From assembly GCF_030818775.1 (NCBI RefSeq), contig NZ_JAUTAU010000001.1, positions 1,430,001-1,494,000 of the forward strand: DNA of 64,000 nt. Reading direction: 5' to 3'. The translations under genes were made by a program, and so were the position numbers. The notes below the pieces were generated by a model that had not been told where the DNA came from, searched no databases, and was given only the letters and a program-made list of their open reading frames with translations. Source of the DNA: Bacillus sp. SORGH_AS_0510. Lineage in GTDB: Bacteria > Bacillota > Bacilli > Bacillales > Cytobacillaceae. Below are positions 1 through 9,330 of the stretch, piece after piece (position 1 is the stretch's first letter; each line of letters starts with the position of its first letter).

Positions 1-495
1 CAACGCCCTGGATTGAATGGGAGACCTTTTTTTTTATATAAGTTTAGAACGATGAATGATAGGAAGGACAAAAAGGGCGTGTTACTTCCTGATGAGCAGA
101 GATTAACTTCAGTTGGACTATTTTTAAGAAAGTTCAGCCTAGATGAGCTGCCACAGTTATTGAATGTGTTAAAAGGAGATCTCAGCTTAGTAGGTCCCAG
201 GCCATTATTAATGGAATATCTCCCTCTTTACACTGAAGAGCAAGCGAAAAGGCACTTGGTTAGGCCTGGTATAACAGGTTGGGCGCAAGTTCATGGGCGT
301 AATGCAATCACCTGGGAAGAAAAATTTAAGCTGGATGTTTGGTATGTAAAACATCATACCGTATTACTAGATATCAAGATTTTACTATTAACCATAAAAA
401 AAGTAATCCGCCCTGAAGGTATATCTGAGGCTAATCATGTTACTGTTTCTCGATTTACAGGAACAAGCATAAAGGATAAAGAGGGGCATGGCTGA
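1..495 (+). CDS. Undecaprenyl-phosphate sugar phosphotransferase, 3' part (gene begins before window)
   Basis: This is a priming bacterial sugar transferase of the WbaP/EpsL type, which moves a sugar-1-phosphate onto undecaprenyl phosphate at the membrane to start repeat-unit assembly. The open frame runs from base 1, and in-frame residues before the first possible start already match the family ([17 protein letters not shown]), so the true start lies outside the window. Family motifs seen are [18 protein letters not shown] and [10 protein letters not shown]. The membrane helices expected at the N-terminus are missing because of the window edge. The aminotransferase follows after 12 bases, so the two are probably co-transcribed. 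The family is clear; the sugar is not known. Confidence 0.9.
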   Translation, partial: QRPGLNGRPFFLYKFRTMNDRKDKKGVLLPDEQRLTSVGLFLRKFSLDELPQLLNVLKGDLSLVGPRPLLMEYLPLYTEEQAKRHLVRPGITGWAQVHGRNAITWEEKFKLDVWYVKHHTVLLDIKILLLTIKKVIRPEGISEANHVTVSRFTGTSIKDKEGHG

Positions 496-507
496 AAAAT
501 ATAGGGG

Positions 508-1677
508 GTGTATGAATTGTTGCATACAACCACGGAGCGCAGAATTTTTCTTTCCTCACCTCATATGAGCGGCAGGGAAATGAAATTTATTAATGAAGCA
601 TTTGAATCCAATTGGGTTGCTCCACTCGGTCCCAATGTAGATGCATTTGAAATGGAAATGGCAAACTATATAGGAATAAATGGGGCCGTAGCAGTTAGTT
701 CAGGAACCGCAGCAATCCATTTGGCACTTTCTCTCTTAAATGTTCAAAAAGGAGATATTGTTTTTTGCTCAAGTCTTACATTTGTAGCAAGTGCAAATCC
801 AATCCTATATCTAGGCGCTGAGCCTGTGTTCATTGATTCGGAAAGAGATACGTGGAATATGTCACCTAACGCATTAAATGAAGCATTAGAGGAAGCTGCA
901 GCAACAAATAAACTTCCTAAGGCAGTAATCATTGTAAATCTTTATGGACAGTCAGCAAAAATGGATGAATTAGTATCTCTATGTAGAAAATTTCATGTTC
1001 CGATAATAGAGGATGCGGCAGAATCCCTTGGAGCTAAGTTTAAAGAGAAACCAAGTGGTACCTTTGGTGAATATGGTGTTTTCTCATTCAATGGCAATAA
1101 GATTATTACGACATCTGGTGGCGGCATGCTGGTATCCAATAATACAGAGGCATTAAGGAAAGCACGTTTCCTTGCAACTCAAGCAAGAGATGAAGCTCCT
1201 CATTACCAACATAGCCAGTTAGGATATAACTATCGATTGAGTAATATTTTAGCAGGAATTGGCAGAAGTCAATTAGAAGTGTTAGAAGAGAGAGTCCATG
1301 CAAGAAGGAGGATCTTTCATACCTATCTACAGGAGCTTTCGGCAATTACTGCTATTTCTTTTATGCCAGAGCTTAACCAGACATTTTCTACACGATGGCT
1401 GTCTGTGATGACGATTAACCAAAATAGTACCAATGTGTCACCAATGGAGTTAATCACTGCTTTAGAAAAAGAAAATATAGAAGCAAGACCTGTTTGGAAA
1501 CCTCTTCAACTACAGCCACTTTTTCAAAACTATAAATATTATCAGCATTCCGAGAAGGAAAGTGTATCGGAAGAACTTTTTCTAACAGGGGTTTGTTTAC
1601 CTTCAGGTTCCAATATGACCAGTCAGGATCAAATGCGAGTAATTGAATGTATAAAGAAGCAGTTTCGTAGGATATGA
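508..1677 (+). CDS. DegT/DnrJ/EryC1/StrS-family sugar aminotransferase (EpsN-like)
   Basis: This is a PLP-dependent aminotransferase that makes an amino sugar nucleotide for the polysaccharide. Its 389 residues fit the family. Visible motifs are SSGTAAIHLAL near 64-74 (phosphate binding), EDAAE near 169-173 (PLP-contacting Asp) and SFNGNKIITTSGGG, whose Lys at about 198 should form the Schiff base. The start is uncertain. GTG at 508 sits almost on top of the AGGGGG motif at 502-507, so TTG at 517 or 520, about 9 bases downstream, may be the real start. It sits between the priming transferase and a SinR-like regulator. Together with the transferase it resembles the EpsL-EpsN pairing of B. subtilis, where the product is a bacillosamine-type sugar; that analogy is inference. 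Confidence 0.88.
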   Translation: MYELLHTTTERRIFLSSPHMSGREMKFINEAFESNWVAPLGPNVDAFEMEMANYIGINGAVAVSSGTAAIHLALSLLNVQKGDIVFCSSLTFVASANPILYLGAEPVFIDSERDTWNMSPNALNEALEEAAATNKLPKAVIIVNLYGQSAKMDELVSLCRKFHVPIIEDAAESLGAKFKEKPSGTFGEYGVFSFNGNKIITTSGGGMLVSNNTEALRKARFLATQARDEAPHYQHSQLGYNYRLSNILAGIGRSQLEVLEERVHARRRIFHTYLQELSAITAISFMPELNQTFSTRWLSVMTINQNSTNVSPMELITALEKENIEARPVWKPLQLQPLFQNYKYYQHSEKESVSEELFLTGVCLPSGSNMTSQDQMRVIECIKKQFRRI

Positions 1678-1751
1678 AGTAATTCTTTTTGTTGGAGGAA
1701 AGGGCAATGTCAAACTGAATAGCAAAAAATAAAAAATAAAGAGGTAAATAT

Positions 1752-2105
1752 ATGTTTGGAAATAATGTAGCTAAAATTCGAAAACAACGTGGTTACTCCT
1801 TATCGGAGCTGGCGGAATTAACTGATATCTCAAAGTCGTATTTAAGTAATATTGAGCGTAATTTAAACAGAAATCCATCGCTCCAAATCATGATCAAGAT
1901 AGCCACTGTTCTAAAAGTTGATCTTGTAACATTATTAAAAACAGGAAGTGACGAAGATGCAAACCTCTATATAGAAAAAGAGTGGATAGACTTTGTCCGT
2001 GAATTAAAGGAATCAGGACTAGAAAAAGCACACATTCAACAATATAAATCAGTGATTGAATTTATTAAATGGCAAAATGAACAAGCTGAAACAAATAATG
2101 GTTGA
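1752..2105 (+). CDS. SinR/SlrR-like helix-turn-helix regulator
   Basis: A 117-residue DNA-binding protein. Residues 1-63 form an XRE/Cro-type helix-turn-helix (KIRKQRGYSLSELAELTDIS followed by KSYLSNIERN). Residues about 73-110 resemble the short SinI/SinR dimerisation helix pair (EWIDFVRELKESGLEKAHIQQYKSVIEFIKW). In Bacillus, SinR represses the eps and tapA operons and is antagonised by SinI, so a protein of this build inside an exopolysaccharide locus is probably a local matrix regulator. It follows the aminotransferase by 74 bases, and a weak AGAGG at 1739-1743 precedes the ATG. No SinI partner is visible in the window. It could equally be an SlrR-like paralogue. Confidence 0.85.
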   Translation: MFGNNVAKIRKQRGYSLSELAELTDISKSYLSNIERNLNRNPSLQIMIKIATVLKVDLVTLLKTGSDEDANLYIEKEWIDFVRELKESGLEKAHIQQYKSVIEFIKWQNEQAETNNG

Positions 2106-2132
2106 AGATATGACAGGTAGGTTGGAGGAAAA

Positions 2133-2972
2133 ATGAAAAAGTTTCTGTTTCTTTTAATAACAATCGCTTGTATAGGTGTATTGGTATCTGGTCATTTGTA
2201 TTGGAAAGATAAGATTAATGCGGCTGGAATTGAAGGGAAAAAGGTAGCTGAAATAATAGAGGAGAAGGAAGATTTAAAGAAAGAAGAACTAATGAATAAA
2301 TTAAGGCCTGAAAACAATATACACCAATCGACGATAGACTTTCTGCATTATAGGGCTCTTACAAAAGAGCAGGTAATAGTCGCAGTTGTGGGCAGCAATG
2401 TTACTGCAGGGACTGGTGCAACAGATTCCTCCTATAGTTGGGCAGAAATTTTACAAACAAAATTGCAAACATCTAATCCAGATCTACAATCACTAAGACT
2501 AACTAACCACGGTTATGAAGGATATACCACATCAGACTTATTAATAAGTAAAAAAGTCGATAAAGTGATCAAAGATGCGCCTGATTTAGTAATTTTTGAA
2601 AACTCACTTATTAATAATCATTTACGATCAGTGCCTTTGGAACAGACTCTACTAGACTTGCAAAATATCATGGCTGCATTAAAAACAGGAATACCTAATG
2701 CCAGGATTTTTATGATGTCGCCTAATCCTATCGTCAACAAAGACACTAAAAATAGTTTAGGACTCACTTATATGGATTATATTAACGCATCAAAGGAATT
2801 AATTGTAAAGAATAATTGGCCGTATATTGATAGTATTTCCGGTATTGAAAAGAAACTAACGGAAGATAATTTACTATTAGTAGACACACTAACCAATGAT
2901 TATGTGAATCCTAATAATAAAGGCAATGCGTTGTGGGCTGAGTTTTTGTATGCCTACTTAAAAAGTCAGTAA
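2133..2972 (+). CDS. Membrane-anchored SGNH/GDSL-fold protein with degenerate catalytic motifs
   Basis: A 279-residue protein with an N-terminal signal anchor (residues about 4-24), a charged linker, then a domain laid out like SGNH/GDSL hydrolases. It starts at ATG after TTGGAGG. The layout is recognisable, with VIVAVVGSNVTAGTGATD at block I and NPNNKGNALWAEF at block V. The nucleophile position, usually G-x-S, reads G87-S88-N89. The DxxH pair near the C-terminus reads D256-YV-N259, and the GxND block reads FENSLINN. The usual Ser and His therefore look replaced by Asn. In polysaccharide loci such proteins usually add or remove acyl groups. This copy may bind glycans without hydrolysing esters, or use another residue. 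The fold is inferred from motif order only. Confidence 0.65.
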   Translation: MKKFLFLLITIACIGVLVSGHLYWKDKINAAGIEGKKVAEIIEEKEDLKKEELMNKLRPENNIHQSTIDFLHYRALTKEQVIVAVVGSNVTAGTGATDSSYSWAEILQTKLQTSNPDLQSLRLTNHGYEGYTTSDLLISKKVDKVIKDAPDLVIFENSLINNHLRSVPLEQTLLDLQNIMAALKTGIPNARIFMMSPNPIVNKDTKNSLGLTYMDYINASKELIVKNNWPYIDSISGIEKKLTEDNLLLVDTLTNDYVNPNNKGNALWAEFLYAYLKSQ

Positions 2973-3022
2973 TCTCCAATGTCTTAGAGTTTTTCGTTGG
3001 AATTACTTTATCGGAGGCTATT

Positions 3023-3760
3023 ATGGATAAAACAATCAGATTAACTGATATGTTTAAAACGCTGCAAAAACGCTGGAAGTTAATTGTACTCGTTACATTG
3101 GCGGCTACCACGCTTAGTGGGGTCATTTCTTATTTTGTACTCACACCTGTATACCAGGCATCTACACAAATTCTTGTTAACCAGAGAAATGCTCAGGACC
3201 AAATGGATACATCTTTATTACAAAGCAATGTCGATTTAATTAATACCTATAGTGTGATTGTGAAAAGTCCAGTCATCTTAGACAAAGTAATAGAAAAGTT
3301 AAAGCTTTCTCAAAGTGTCGAGCAACTTACTAAAAATATTACAGTAACCAGTCAAGAAAATTCACAGGTTTTTTCGTTGACGATTGAAGATTCTGATCCA
3401 GTTATGGCAGCTTTAATTGCTAATACCGTGTCAAAAACATTTCTAGTGGAAGTTCAGAAGCTTATGAAGGTTGACAACGTGAGTATAATTGCGAAGGCAA
3501 GTCCAAAGAAGGACCCTGTTCCCGTAAAACCTAAACCATTATTAAATATTACGATTGCTGTAGTAATTGGCTTATTGTTGGGTGTAGGAATAGCGATTTT
3601 AGTCGATTACTTGGATAACACATTAAAGGATGATCAAGACGTCATAGAGTTATTAGGAATGCCAGTACTAGGATCGATTCCTAAAATGTCTAAAAGTGAA
3701 AACAAAGGTAATATGTCTTCAATCAATAAAGAGATGGGAAGTGAAACTGTTGCCTCGTAA
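3023..3760 (+). CDS. Wzz/YveK-type chain-length regulator and tyrosine-kinase modulator
   Basis: A 245-residue membrane adaptor of the capsular polysaccharide family (EpsA/CapA type). It has a cytoplasmic N-terminus, TM1 near residues 18-38, an extracellular middle with the usual VYQASTQILV start, a proline-rich stretch (KKDPVPVKPKP) and TM2 near residues 173-196. In Firmicutes this protein activates the cytoplasmic BY-kinase encoded by the next gene and sets polymer length. The start ATG follows ATCGGAGG. Its 3' end overlaps the kinase gene by 20 bases, which implies translational coupling. Confidence 0.9.
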   Translation: MDKTIRLTDMFKTLQKRWKLIVLVTLAATTLSGVISYFVLTPVYQASTQILVNQRNAQDQMDTSLLQSNVDLINTYSVIVKSPVILDKVIEKLKLSQSVEQLTKNITVTSQENSQVFSLTIEDSDPVMAALIANTVSKTFLVEVQKLMKVDNVSIIAKASPKKDPVPVKPKPLLNITIAVVIGLLLGVGIAILVDYLDNTLKDDQDVIELLGMPVLGSIPKMSKSENKGNMSSINKEMGSETVAS

Positions 3761-4442
3761 AGAAAAAAACAGTAAAGGGAAAGGTTCAGTAAATCTTATT
3801 GCCTATTTCAATACCAAATCTCCTATTACTGAACAATATCGACAAATTCGAAATAATATTAATTTCGCCTCTGTTGATAAAGAAATCAAATCTATAGTAG
3901 TAACTTCACCTGAACCAGCCGATGGAAAGTCTACCACATCAGCAAATCTGGCCATCGTTTTGGCTCAACAAGGGAAAAGGGTGTTATTGGTTGACGCTGA
4001 TTTAAGAAAACCTTCTGTTCATTACGCTTTTTACATCAGCAATTTGGAAGGCTTAACCAGCGTCCTAACAAAAGAAAAGAGTATTAAAGACGTGATATCA
4101 AGGACTAATATTCCAAATTTAGATGTATTACCATGTGGGGTCATCCCCCCAAACCCATCTGAACTTTTGGATTCGAATGCAATGGAAACGATGATCAACG
4201 AGCTTAAAGTTACTTTTGATTTTGTCATTTTTGATACACCACCCATACTTGCCGTACCGGATTCACAAATTATGGCAAATAAGTGTGATGGGGCAATCTT
4301 GGTGGTGTCCAGTGGGAAAACCCGTAAGGAAGCGGCGATGAAATCTAAGTACCTGTTAGAAAAAGCAAACGCCAACATGCTTGGTGTGGTAATAAACGGT
4401 GTCGATTCCAAAAATGGTGGTTACATTTATAACTACGTGTAG
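3741..4442 (+). CDS. CpsD/CapB-family tyrosine kinase (EpsB/YwqD-like)
   Basis: A bacterial tyrosine kinase of 233 residues when started at GTG 3741, close to the usual length of 225-235. An earlier in-frame ATG at 3696 exists but would give an atypical N-terminus. Walker A is SPEPADGKSTTSANL, Walker A' is VLLVDADLRKP and Walker B is FVIFDTPP. A C-terminal tyrosine cluster (NGGYIYNYV) provides the autophosphorylation sites. It works with the preceding membrane modulator to control polymerisation and export, and the phosphatase encoded next should reverse it. Confidence 0.9.
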   Translation: MKLLPRKEKNSKGKGSVNLIAYFNTKSPITEQYRQIRNNINFASVDKEIKSIVVTSPEPADGKSTTSANLAIVLAQQGKRVLLVDADLRKPSVHYAFYISNLEGLTSVLTKEKSIKDVISRTNIPNLDVLPCGVIPPNPSELLDSNAMETMINELKVTFDFVIFDTPPILAVPDSQIMANKCDGAILVVSSGKTRKEAAMKSKYLLEKANANMLGVVINGVDSKNGGYIYNYV

Positions 4443-4499
4443 TTGAAAAAGCTCAACCATGAATCATTATAAATCTATTAATATGGGAGGACTTCTAGT

Positions 4500-5264
4500 T
4501 TGATCGATTTACATTGTCATATTCTTCCAGGTGTCGATGATGGTCCTCCTGATTTAATTAGCAGCATAGAAATGGCGAGGCAAGCAGTTAGTTTAGGAAT
4601 TACCCATCTTTTTGCTGCACCACATCACTTGGATGGACGTTATGAAAATACAAAAAATAATATCTTGAATGCTATTCAGGCATTCAATCAACAACTTGAG
4701 CAGGAACAGATTCCGCTTATCGTGCATTCTGCTCAGGAATTACGGATCCATCGTATGTTAATTCAATCCATTAAAAGTGACGAGATATTGACTCTTGACA
4801 ATAATGGATCATATTTATTAGTTGAACTTCCATTTGGTGAAGTTCCAAGCTACACACAAGAGATCGTCTATGAGTTGTTATTAAGGGGAATTATACCAAT
4901 CATTGTTCATCCTGAGAGAAATAAGGGATTTTTAGAGAACAAACATCTCCTACAAGATTTAGTACAAGAGGGGGCATTAACTCAGCTTACAGCTGGTAGT
5001 ATTCTGGGGCGTTTTGGGAAAAAAGTGAAACTATTTTCTGAGCAGCTTATTGAACATCATTTAATTCATTTCATTGCTTCTGATGCTCATAATATTTCTA
5101 CAAGAAGTTTTTCTCTTAAGGAGGCATATGATGCCATCTCAAAATCTTTTGGTGTCGATCGCTCCTTCTATTTTCAAGAAAACGCAGAATATCTCCTACG
5201 AGGTCAACACCCTCAAATAGAGAAACCCGTGCCAATAAGGAAGAAATATTTAGGTATCTTTTAA
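4500..5264 (+). CDS. CpsB/CapC-family PHP-type protein-tyrosine phosphatase (YwqE-like)
   Basis: A 254-residue manganese-dependent tyrosine phosphatase of the PHP fold. The family signature DLHCHILPGVDDGP is at residues 3-16. Further metal ligands are probably in AAPHH (about 40-44), HPERN (about 138-142) and SDAHN (about 194-198). The start is TTG at 4500, set by GGGAGG at 4485-4490; the next codons already encode the conserved IDLHCH. It follows the kinase by 57 bases, matching the modulator-kinase-phosphatase order of Gram-positive capsule loci. Confidence 0.93.
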   Translation: MIDLHCHILPGVDDGPPDLISSIEMARQAVSLGITHLFAAPHHLDGRYENTKNNILNAIQAFNQQLEQEQIPLIVHSAQELRIHRMLIQSIKSDEILTLDNNGSYLLVELPFGEVPSYTQEIVYELLLRGIIPIIVHPERNKGFLENKHLLQDLVQEGALTQLTAGSILGRFGKKVKLFSEQLIEHHLIHFIASDAHNISTRSFSLKEAYDAISKSFGVDRSFYFQENAEYLLRGQHPQIEKPVPIRKKYLGIF

Positions 5265-5311
5265 CAATAATATATTTTTATATAAAACTAGAAGGAAGGT
5301 GTAGTTGAGGG

Positions 5312-6616
5312 GTGAACTATTCACTTGAAGCAATTGATAGCCCGAAGAATAGTCATATATTGTTTACGATAGCCATCTTTTGCATGGCTATTTTGCTTCA
5401 TCAGTCTCAAGTGATATTCGGTATAAATATTTCATTTGCAGATTTGTTTTGCATCCTCATATTTACTGTCTTAGTTTTACATAATCGATTGTCGATTCCC
5501 ATAATTCCGGTTATCTATTTTGTTGTCGTTTCTATTGTTGTACTTATTACATCAGTATTTTTTATACCTTTAAAATTAATGTATACACCAGATCCTATGG
5601 GAATTTTTAGTGATTACTCTAAATTGGTCGCAATATTAGTCTACTTTATTTTTGGTTATAATTTGTCTAGAAACGATCTAATGGAAGATGTTGTAAAATG
5701 GTACTCTTACTTTGGCATTTTCATAGGCGGATTAGGAGTTGTATTCACGACACTGAATATTCATGTTTTTTCAGATATATTGTTCTATGGTGGTGTCAGA
5801 TATAGGGGGTTAATGATAGATCCCAATTATTTTTCTGTCTTGCAGATCACGGCACTAGTTTATTTAACAAGAGAAAAATCCATTAAAATGAGATATAAAT
5901 GGGCTGCAGGTTTCATTGTGGCATTAGCTGTCCTAATATCCGGATCAAAAACAGGCATTATTACTTTTACTGGCTATATGTTTTTTAGATTTATCGAATA
6001 TGTTTTTACACAAAGGAAACACGCACTTGCTGTGGTTGGACAGTTATTTGGTGTTGTTCTATTAATTGCTGTTGTCCCACTTATCTTTAGTTACTTGCAT
6101 AATTTAGTAGGCATCTTAAGTGCAAGCATACCATCATTTTCTAGAGTTGAGCTTTTATTTACAAATTTTAGCGGGGCATTCTCGGAAAATGGTTCTGGAC
6201 GGAATGTTACATGGAAAGTCGCTGTACAAATTATACAATTTTCTCCCATACTTGGAGTTGGGATTGGGACCTACAGGCATATTGCAATTGAAATGTTTCA
6301 TGAAAGTGATATCTCTCATAATACCTTTTTACAGCTTTCTGCTGAGTGGGGAATCCCCTTAGCCTTTCTATTCTTTAGTTATGTTCTTTTTATGCTTGGA
6401 AAAGCCACCATTAAGATCAATACGGCAGAATATGATAGGAACTTGATCTTAAGGGATATTATCATCATCCTTTTAATTGGCTCAATGGCAATTTCATTAA
6501 ACAATGCCCGGATCCTTTGGTTGGTATTTGGAGCACTTGGCGCTTCTTTAGATATGAAACAAATTTGGCAAAAGACGGGGGAAAAACATGCTAAAAAAGA
6601 TGTACCTGTATCTTAA
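5312..6616 (+). CDS. Wzy-like O-antigen ligase/polymerase family membrane protein
   Basis: A polytopic protein of 434 residues with about 10-12 hydrophobic segments and a larger outside loop before ILGVGIGTYRHI. The segment SHNTFLQLSAEWGI matches the conserved HNxxL region of the Wzy_C/O-antigen ligase family. It should polymerise lipid-linked repeat units on the outer face of the membrane. The start at GTG 5312 is uncertain because the upstream AGAAGGAAGG lies about 12 bases away. The 3' end overlaps the next gene by 29 bases. Confidence 0.85.
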   Translation: MNYSLEAIDSPKNSHILFTIAIFCMAILLHQSQVIFGINISFADLFCILIFTVLVLHNRLSIPIIPVIYFVVVSIVVLITSVFFIPLKLMYTPDPMGIFSDYSKLVAILVYFIFGYNLSRNDLMEDVVKWYSYFGIFIGGLGVVFTTLNIHVFSDILFYGGVRYRGLMIDPNYFSVLQITALVYLTREKSIKMRYKWAAGFIVALAVLISGSKTGIITFTGYMFFRFIEYVFTQRKHALAVVGQLFGVVLLIAVVPLIFSYLHNLVGILSASIPSFSRVELLFTNFSGAFSENGSGRNVTWKVAVQIIQFSPILGVGIGTYRHIAIEMFHESDISHNTFLQLSAEWGIPLAFLFFSYVLFMLGKATIKINTAEYDRNLILRDIIIILLIGSMAISLNNARILWLVFGALGASLDMKQIWQKTGEKHAKKDVPVS

Positions 6617-7706
6617 AAGAAAGACGGCAATAATTGAGGGGTTTTATAGACATACAAAATATATGTGTGAAGGGACATACATATATGATAACTCTATTAA
6701 ATATCTAATTAGAAATGATTCATTCACGAAGAATAGAGCCTTTCAAATCTTCCAAAATAATTATTATCAGCCTTCTATTAAATTTTATATATTTTTATTA
6801 AGAAATACACTATTTAGAAAAAAGGTATCAATTAGTGAACAACCAGAAAAAAGTATGGATTTTTCAGGATCTATATATAGGCCAGTAAGAAGCTCAAATG
6901 GCTACAATGACAGTAAAATTTTTGACATATCTAGAAATAAAGTCCTTTCCATCTTCTCAAACAAACAAGAATATCAATCTGTTCTCAATAATTATTATCG
7001 GTTTAACCAGTTTTTTCCAATGCCTAAGATATTACATTCTGATTCTGAAAAACTCCTTATTATGGAGGAGATGGTTAATTTTACACAAAACCATGCTTGG
7101 GTTGAAGAAGACTACTTGTTTGTAATGGAAGATGTTTTTCAACGGAATATTACCTATTTTAAAGATTGTATAGACAAGGGAATTCACTCATTTACCAGTC
7201 CACAAAAATTATTACATTCAAGGGCTACAAAGCCAAATATCAAAATTATTAAGGATTTAATTAGCCCAGTATTGTGGTCAGTTCAATTTCCGTGCATACA
7301 GTTGCATGGTGATCTATGGACAGCAAATACCTTACTAGTAAAGGGAGATACGCGCCACACTTGTTTTATAGATTGGGAATATTCGAGAGAATATCTATTT
7401 TTCTATGATGTATTTAATCTGATGTGGCTTGAAGTATATGTGAATAATAATCATCTTTATTTTCAAAAGTATATTGATGGTGATTACGACCATTATTTTG
7501 AGATATTGTTTTCCTTCATTAATTTAAAGTTTGATGAAAAATTAAGACTGGATTATTTTATGATTTATTTCCTCAATTTCTTTACAGAACGTGTCGTTTA
7601 TCTCAATAGGACAGATCAACAGCATTTCACCCAACAATGTAAAAGATTAATCGAAAGGATGAAGCTAAAGGAAAAAAAACAGGAGAGAAAATTAATGACA
7701 GTATAA
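6588..7706 (+). CDS. APH-fold phosphotransferase (aminoglycoside/choline kinase-like)
   Basis: A 372-residue soluble protein of the aminoglycoside phosphotransferase/choline kinase superfamily. The catalytic loop LHGDLWTANTLL near residues 240-251 matches HGDLxxxN. The metal-binding motif CFIDWEYSREYLFFYD near 261-276 corresponds to the IDWE region. The N-terminal third is poorly conserved and rich in aromatic and basic residues. Its place between polymerase and flippase genes suggests that it phosphorylates a sugar, an amino alcohol or a lipid precursor of the polysaccharide rather than a drug. The substrate cannot be read from sequence. Confidence 0.75.
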   Translation: MLKKMYLYLKRKTAIIEGFYRHTKYMCEGTYIYDNSIKYLIRNDSFTKNRAFQIFQNNYYQPSIKFYIFLLRNTLFRKKVSISEQPEKSMDFSGSIYRPVRSSNGYNDSKIFDISRNKVLSIFSNKQEYQSVLNNYYRFNQFFPMPKILHSDSEKLLIMEEMVNFTQNHAWVEEDYLFVMEDVFQRNITYFKDCIDKGIHSFTSPQKLLHSRATKPNIKIIKDLISPVLWSVQFPCIQLHGDLWTANTLLVKGDTRHTCFIDWEYSREYLFFYDVFNLMWLEVYVNNNHLYFQKYIDGDYDHYFEILFSFINLKFDEKLRLDYFMIYFLNFFTERVVYLNRTDQQHFTQQCKRLIERMKLKEKKQERKLMTV

Positions 7707-7731
7707 TGAATAGGATTAGTGGGCGGTGAAC

Positions 7732-9273
7732 ATGAAAAAAACAGTTGCTATTTTAATGCTAGTAACCATTGTTTCAAAAATTCTAGGATTTGTAAGAGAT
7801 ATTGTATTATCTTATTTTTATGGTGCCTCATCAATCAGTGATGTTTATTTAATTTCCTTGACAATACCTATTGTTATATTTTCCTTTATCGGAAAAGGGA
7901 TATCTGTTGGTTTTATTCCTATGTATACCCGAATTGAAAGTAGTGATGGAACAGAACGAGCGAATAATTATGCCAATAATGTAATTAACTTTGTATTTCT
8001 AATATGTACGATTATTTTTATTGGTGGAATGATTTTTACAGAGTCTATTGTCAAATTATTTGCTTCTGGATTTAAAGGAGAAACATTAGAATTAACAGTG
8101 AAATTTACAAAAATCACCTTAATAGGAGTTTATTTTTCTGGATTAAATTATGTTTTTTTAGCCTATCTCCAAATAAAAGGTTTATTTATTATTCCTACAC
8201 TTATGGGACTACCGGCGAATGTAATTATGGTAGCTTCAATATATGCTAGTTCGCGCGAGGGGAGCTATACATTATTAGCCGTGGGAAGTCTAATAGCAAT
8301 CTTCTCCCAATTTTTACTTCTGTTTATTTTTAGTTATAAAAGTAACTATAGATATAAACCAAGATTGAACTTTAAAGATGAAAATATTAAGAAAATGGCC
8401 ATCCTCGCATTACCAGCAATTTTAGGCACTTCTGTTATACAAATCAATTTATTAATTGATCGTACATTAGCTTCCAAAATCGCTCCAGGTGGAATTGCCG
8501 CATTAAATTATGCAAGTACATTAAGTGTTGTTATTATTGGAATTTTTGTATTATCTATTAGTTCTGTGCTATACCCAAAATTATCTAAATTATCTGCAGA
8601 AAATAATATTTCAGAGCTGAAAACAGTATTATCAGGGGCAATTAGTGCTGTTAATATCCTTGTATTGCCTGCAGTTGTTGGATGTATGATTTTTGCAAGA
8701 CCAATCGTTGAGTTTTTATATGGTAGAGGGAGTTTTGACCATGAGGCACTGAGAATGACATCTAGTGCGCTGTTTTATTTTTCGATAGGTATTGTTGGTT
8801 TAAGTCATAGAGAAACATTAGCAAATACCTTTTATTCTCTTCAGGATACCAGAACTCCTATGATAAATGCTGCCATTGCTATGGTTTTAAATATTATTCT
8901 TAATTTAATATTGTCCAAGTATTTAGGAATTGGGGGCCTAGCCCTTGCTACCAGTATCTCAACCATATTTTGTACACTACTATTATTGTTCAATCTTAGG
9001 AAAAGAATAGGGAGTCTAGGTCTAACCAAAGTGTCATTTTCTTTTATAAAAATATTAATCGCATCATTAGCAATGGGGGGATTAAGTAAATTTATTTATC
9101 ATTTACTACTTAATAAGTTTAGTCTTGATGTCTCCCTAATACTCTCTGTAGCAGTGGGTGCCACAGTATATTTTATAATCATCTTTTTATTGAGAATTCA
9201 GGAAGTACAAATGATTTTCAAGGAATTAAAAGAGAAGTTTAGACCAATAAAAGAAACCGAAGCAGCTAAATAA
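7732..9273 (+). CDS. MurJ/MviN-family lipid-linked oligosaccharide flippase
   Basis: A member of the MOP superfamily with about 14 membrane segments and 513 residues when started at ATG 7732, behind GGGCGGTGA (a GTG at 7726 is also possible). The MurJ-type N-terminus is clear (ILGFVRDIVLSYFYGAS), as are GKGISVGFIPMYT and the PxxxxxxxYGRGSFD region. Family members flip lipid II. In a polysaccharide locus with a Wzy-like polymerase and no separate Wzx, this one probably exports the lipid-linked repeat unit. A true MurJ paralogue acting on lipid II is the alternative. Confidence 0.87.
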   Translation: MKKTVAILMLVTIVSKILGFVRDIVLSYFYGASSISDVYLISLTIPIVIFSFIGKGISVGFIPMYTRIESSDGTERANNYANNVINFVFLICTIIFIGGMIFTESIVKLFASGFKGETLELTVKFTKITLIGVYFSGLNYVFLAYLQIKGLFIIPTLMGLPANVIMVASIYASSREGSYTLLAVGSLIAIFSQFLLLFIFSYKSNYRYKPRLNFKDENIKKMAILALPAILGTSVIQINLLIDRTLASKIAPGGIAALNYASTLSVVIIGIFVLSISSVLYPKLSKLSAENNISELKTVLSGAISAVNILVLPAVVGCMIFARPIVEFLYGRGSFDHEALRMTSSALFYFSIGIVGLSHRETLANTFYSLQDTRTPMINAAIAMVLNIILNLILSKYLGIGGLALATSISTIFCTLLLLFNLRKRIGSLGLTKVSFSFIKILIASLAMGGLSKFIYHLLLNKFSLDVSLILSVAVGATVYFIIIFLLRIQEVQMIFKELKEKFRPIKETEAAK

Positions 9274-9330
9274 TAAATTAGAGTGGCATGTGCAGAGGAA
9301 GGACAAATATTTGCTGAAAAGAGGAGTCAA

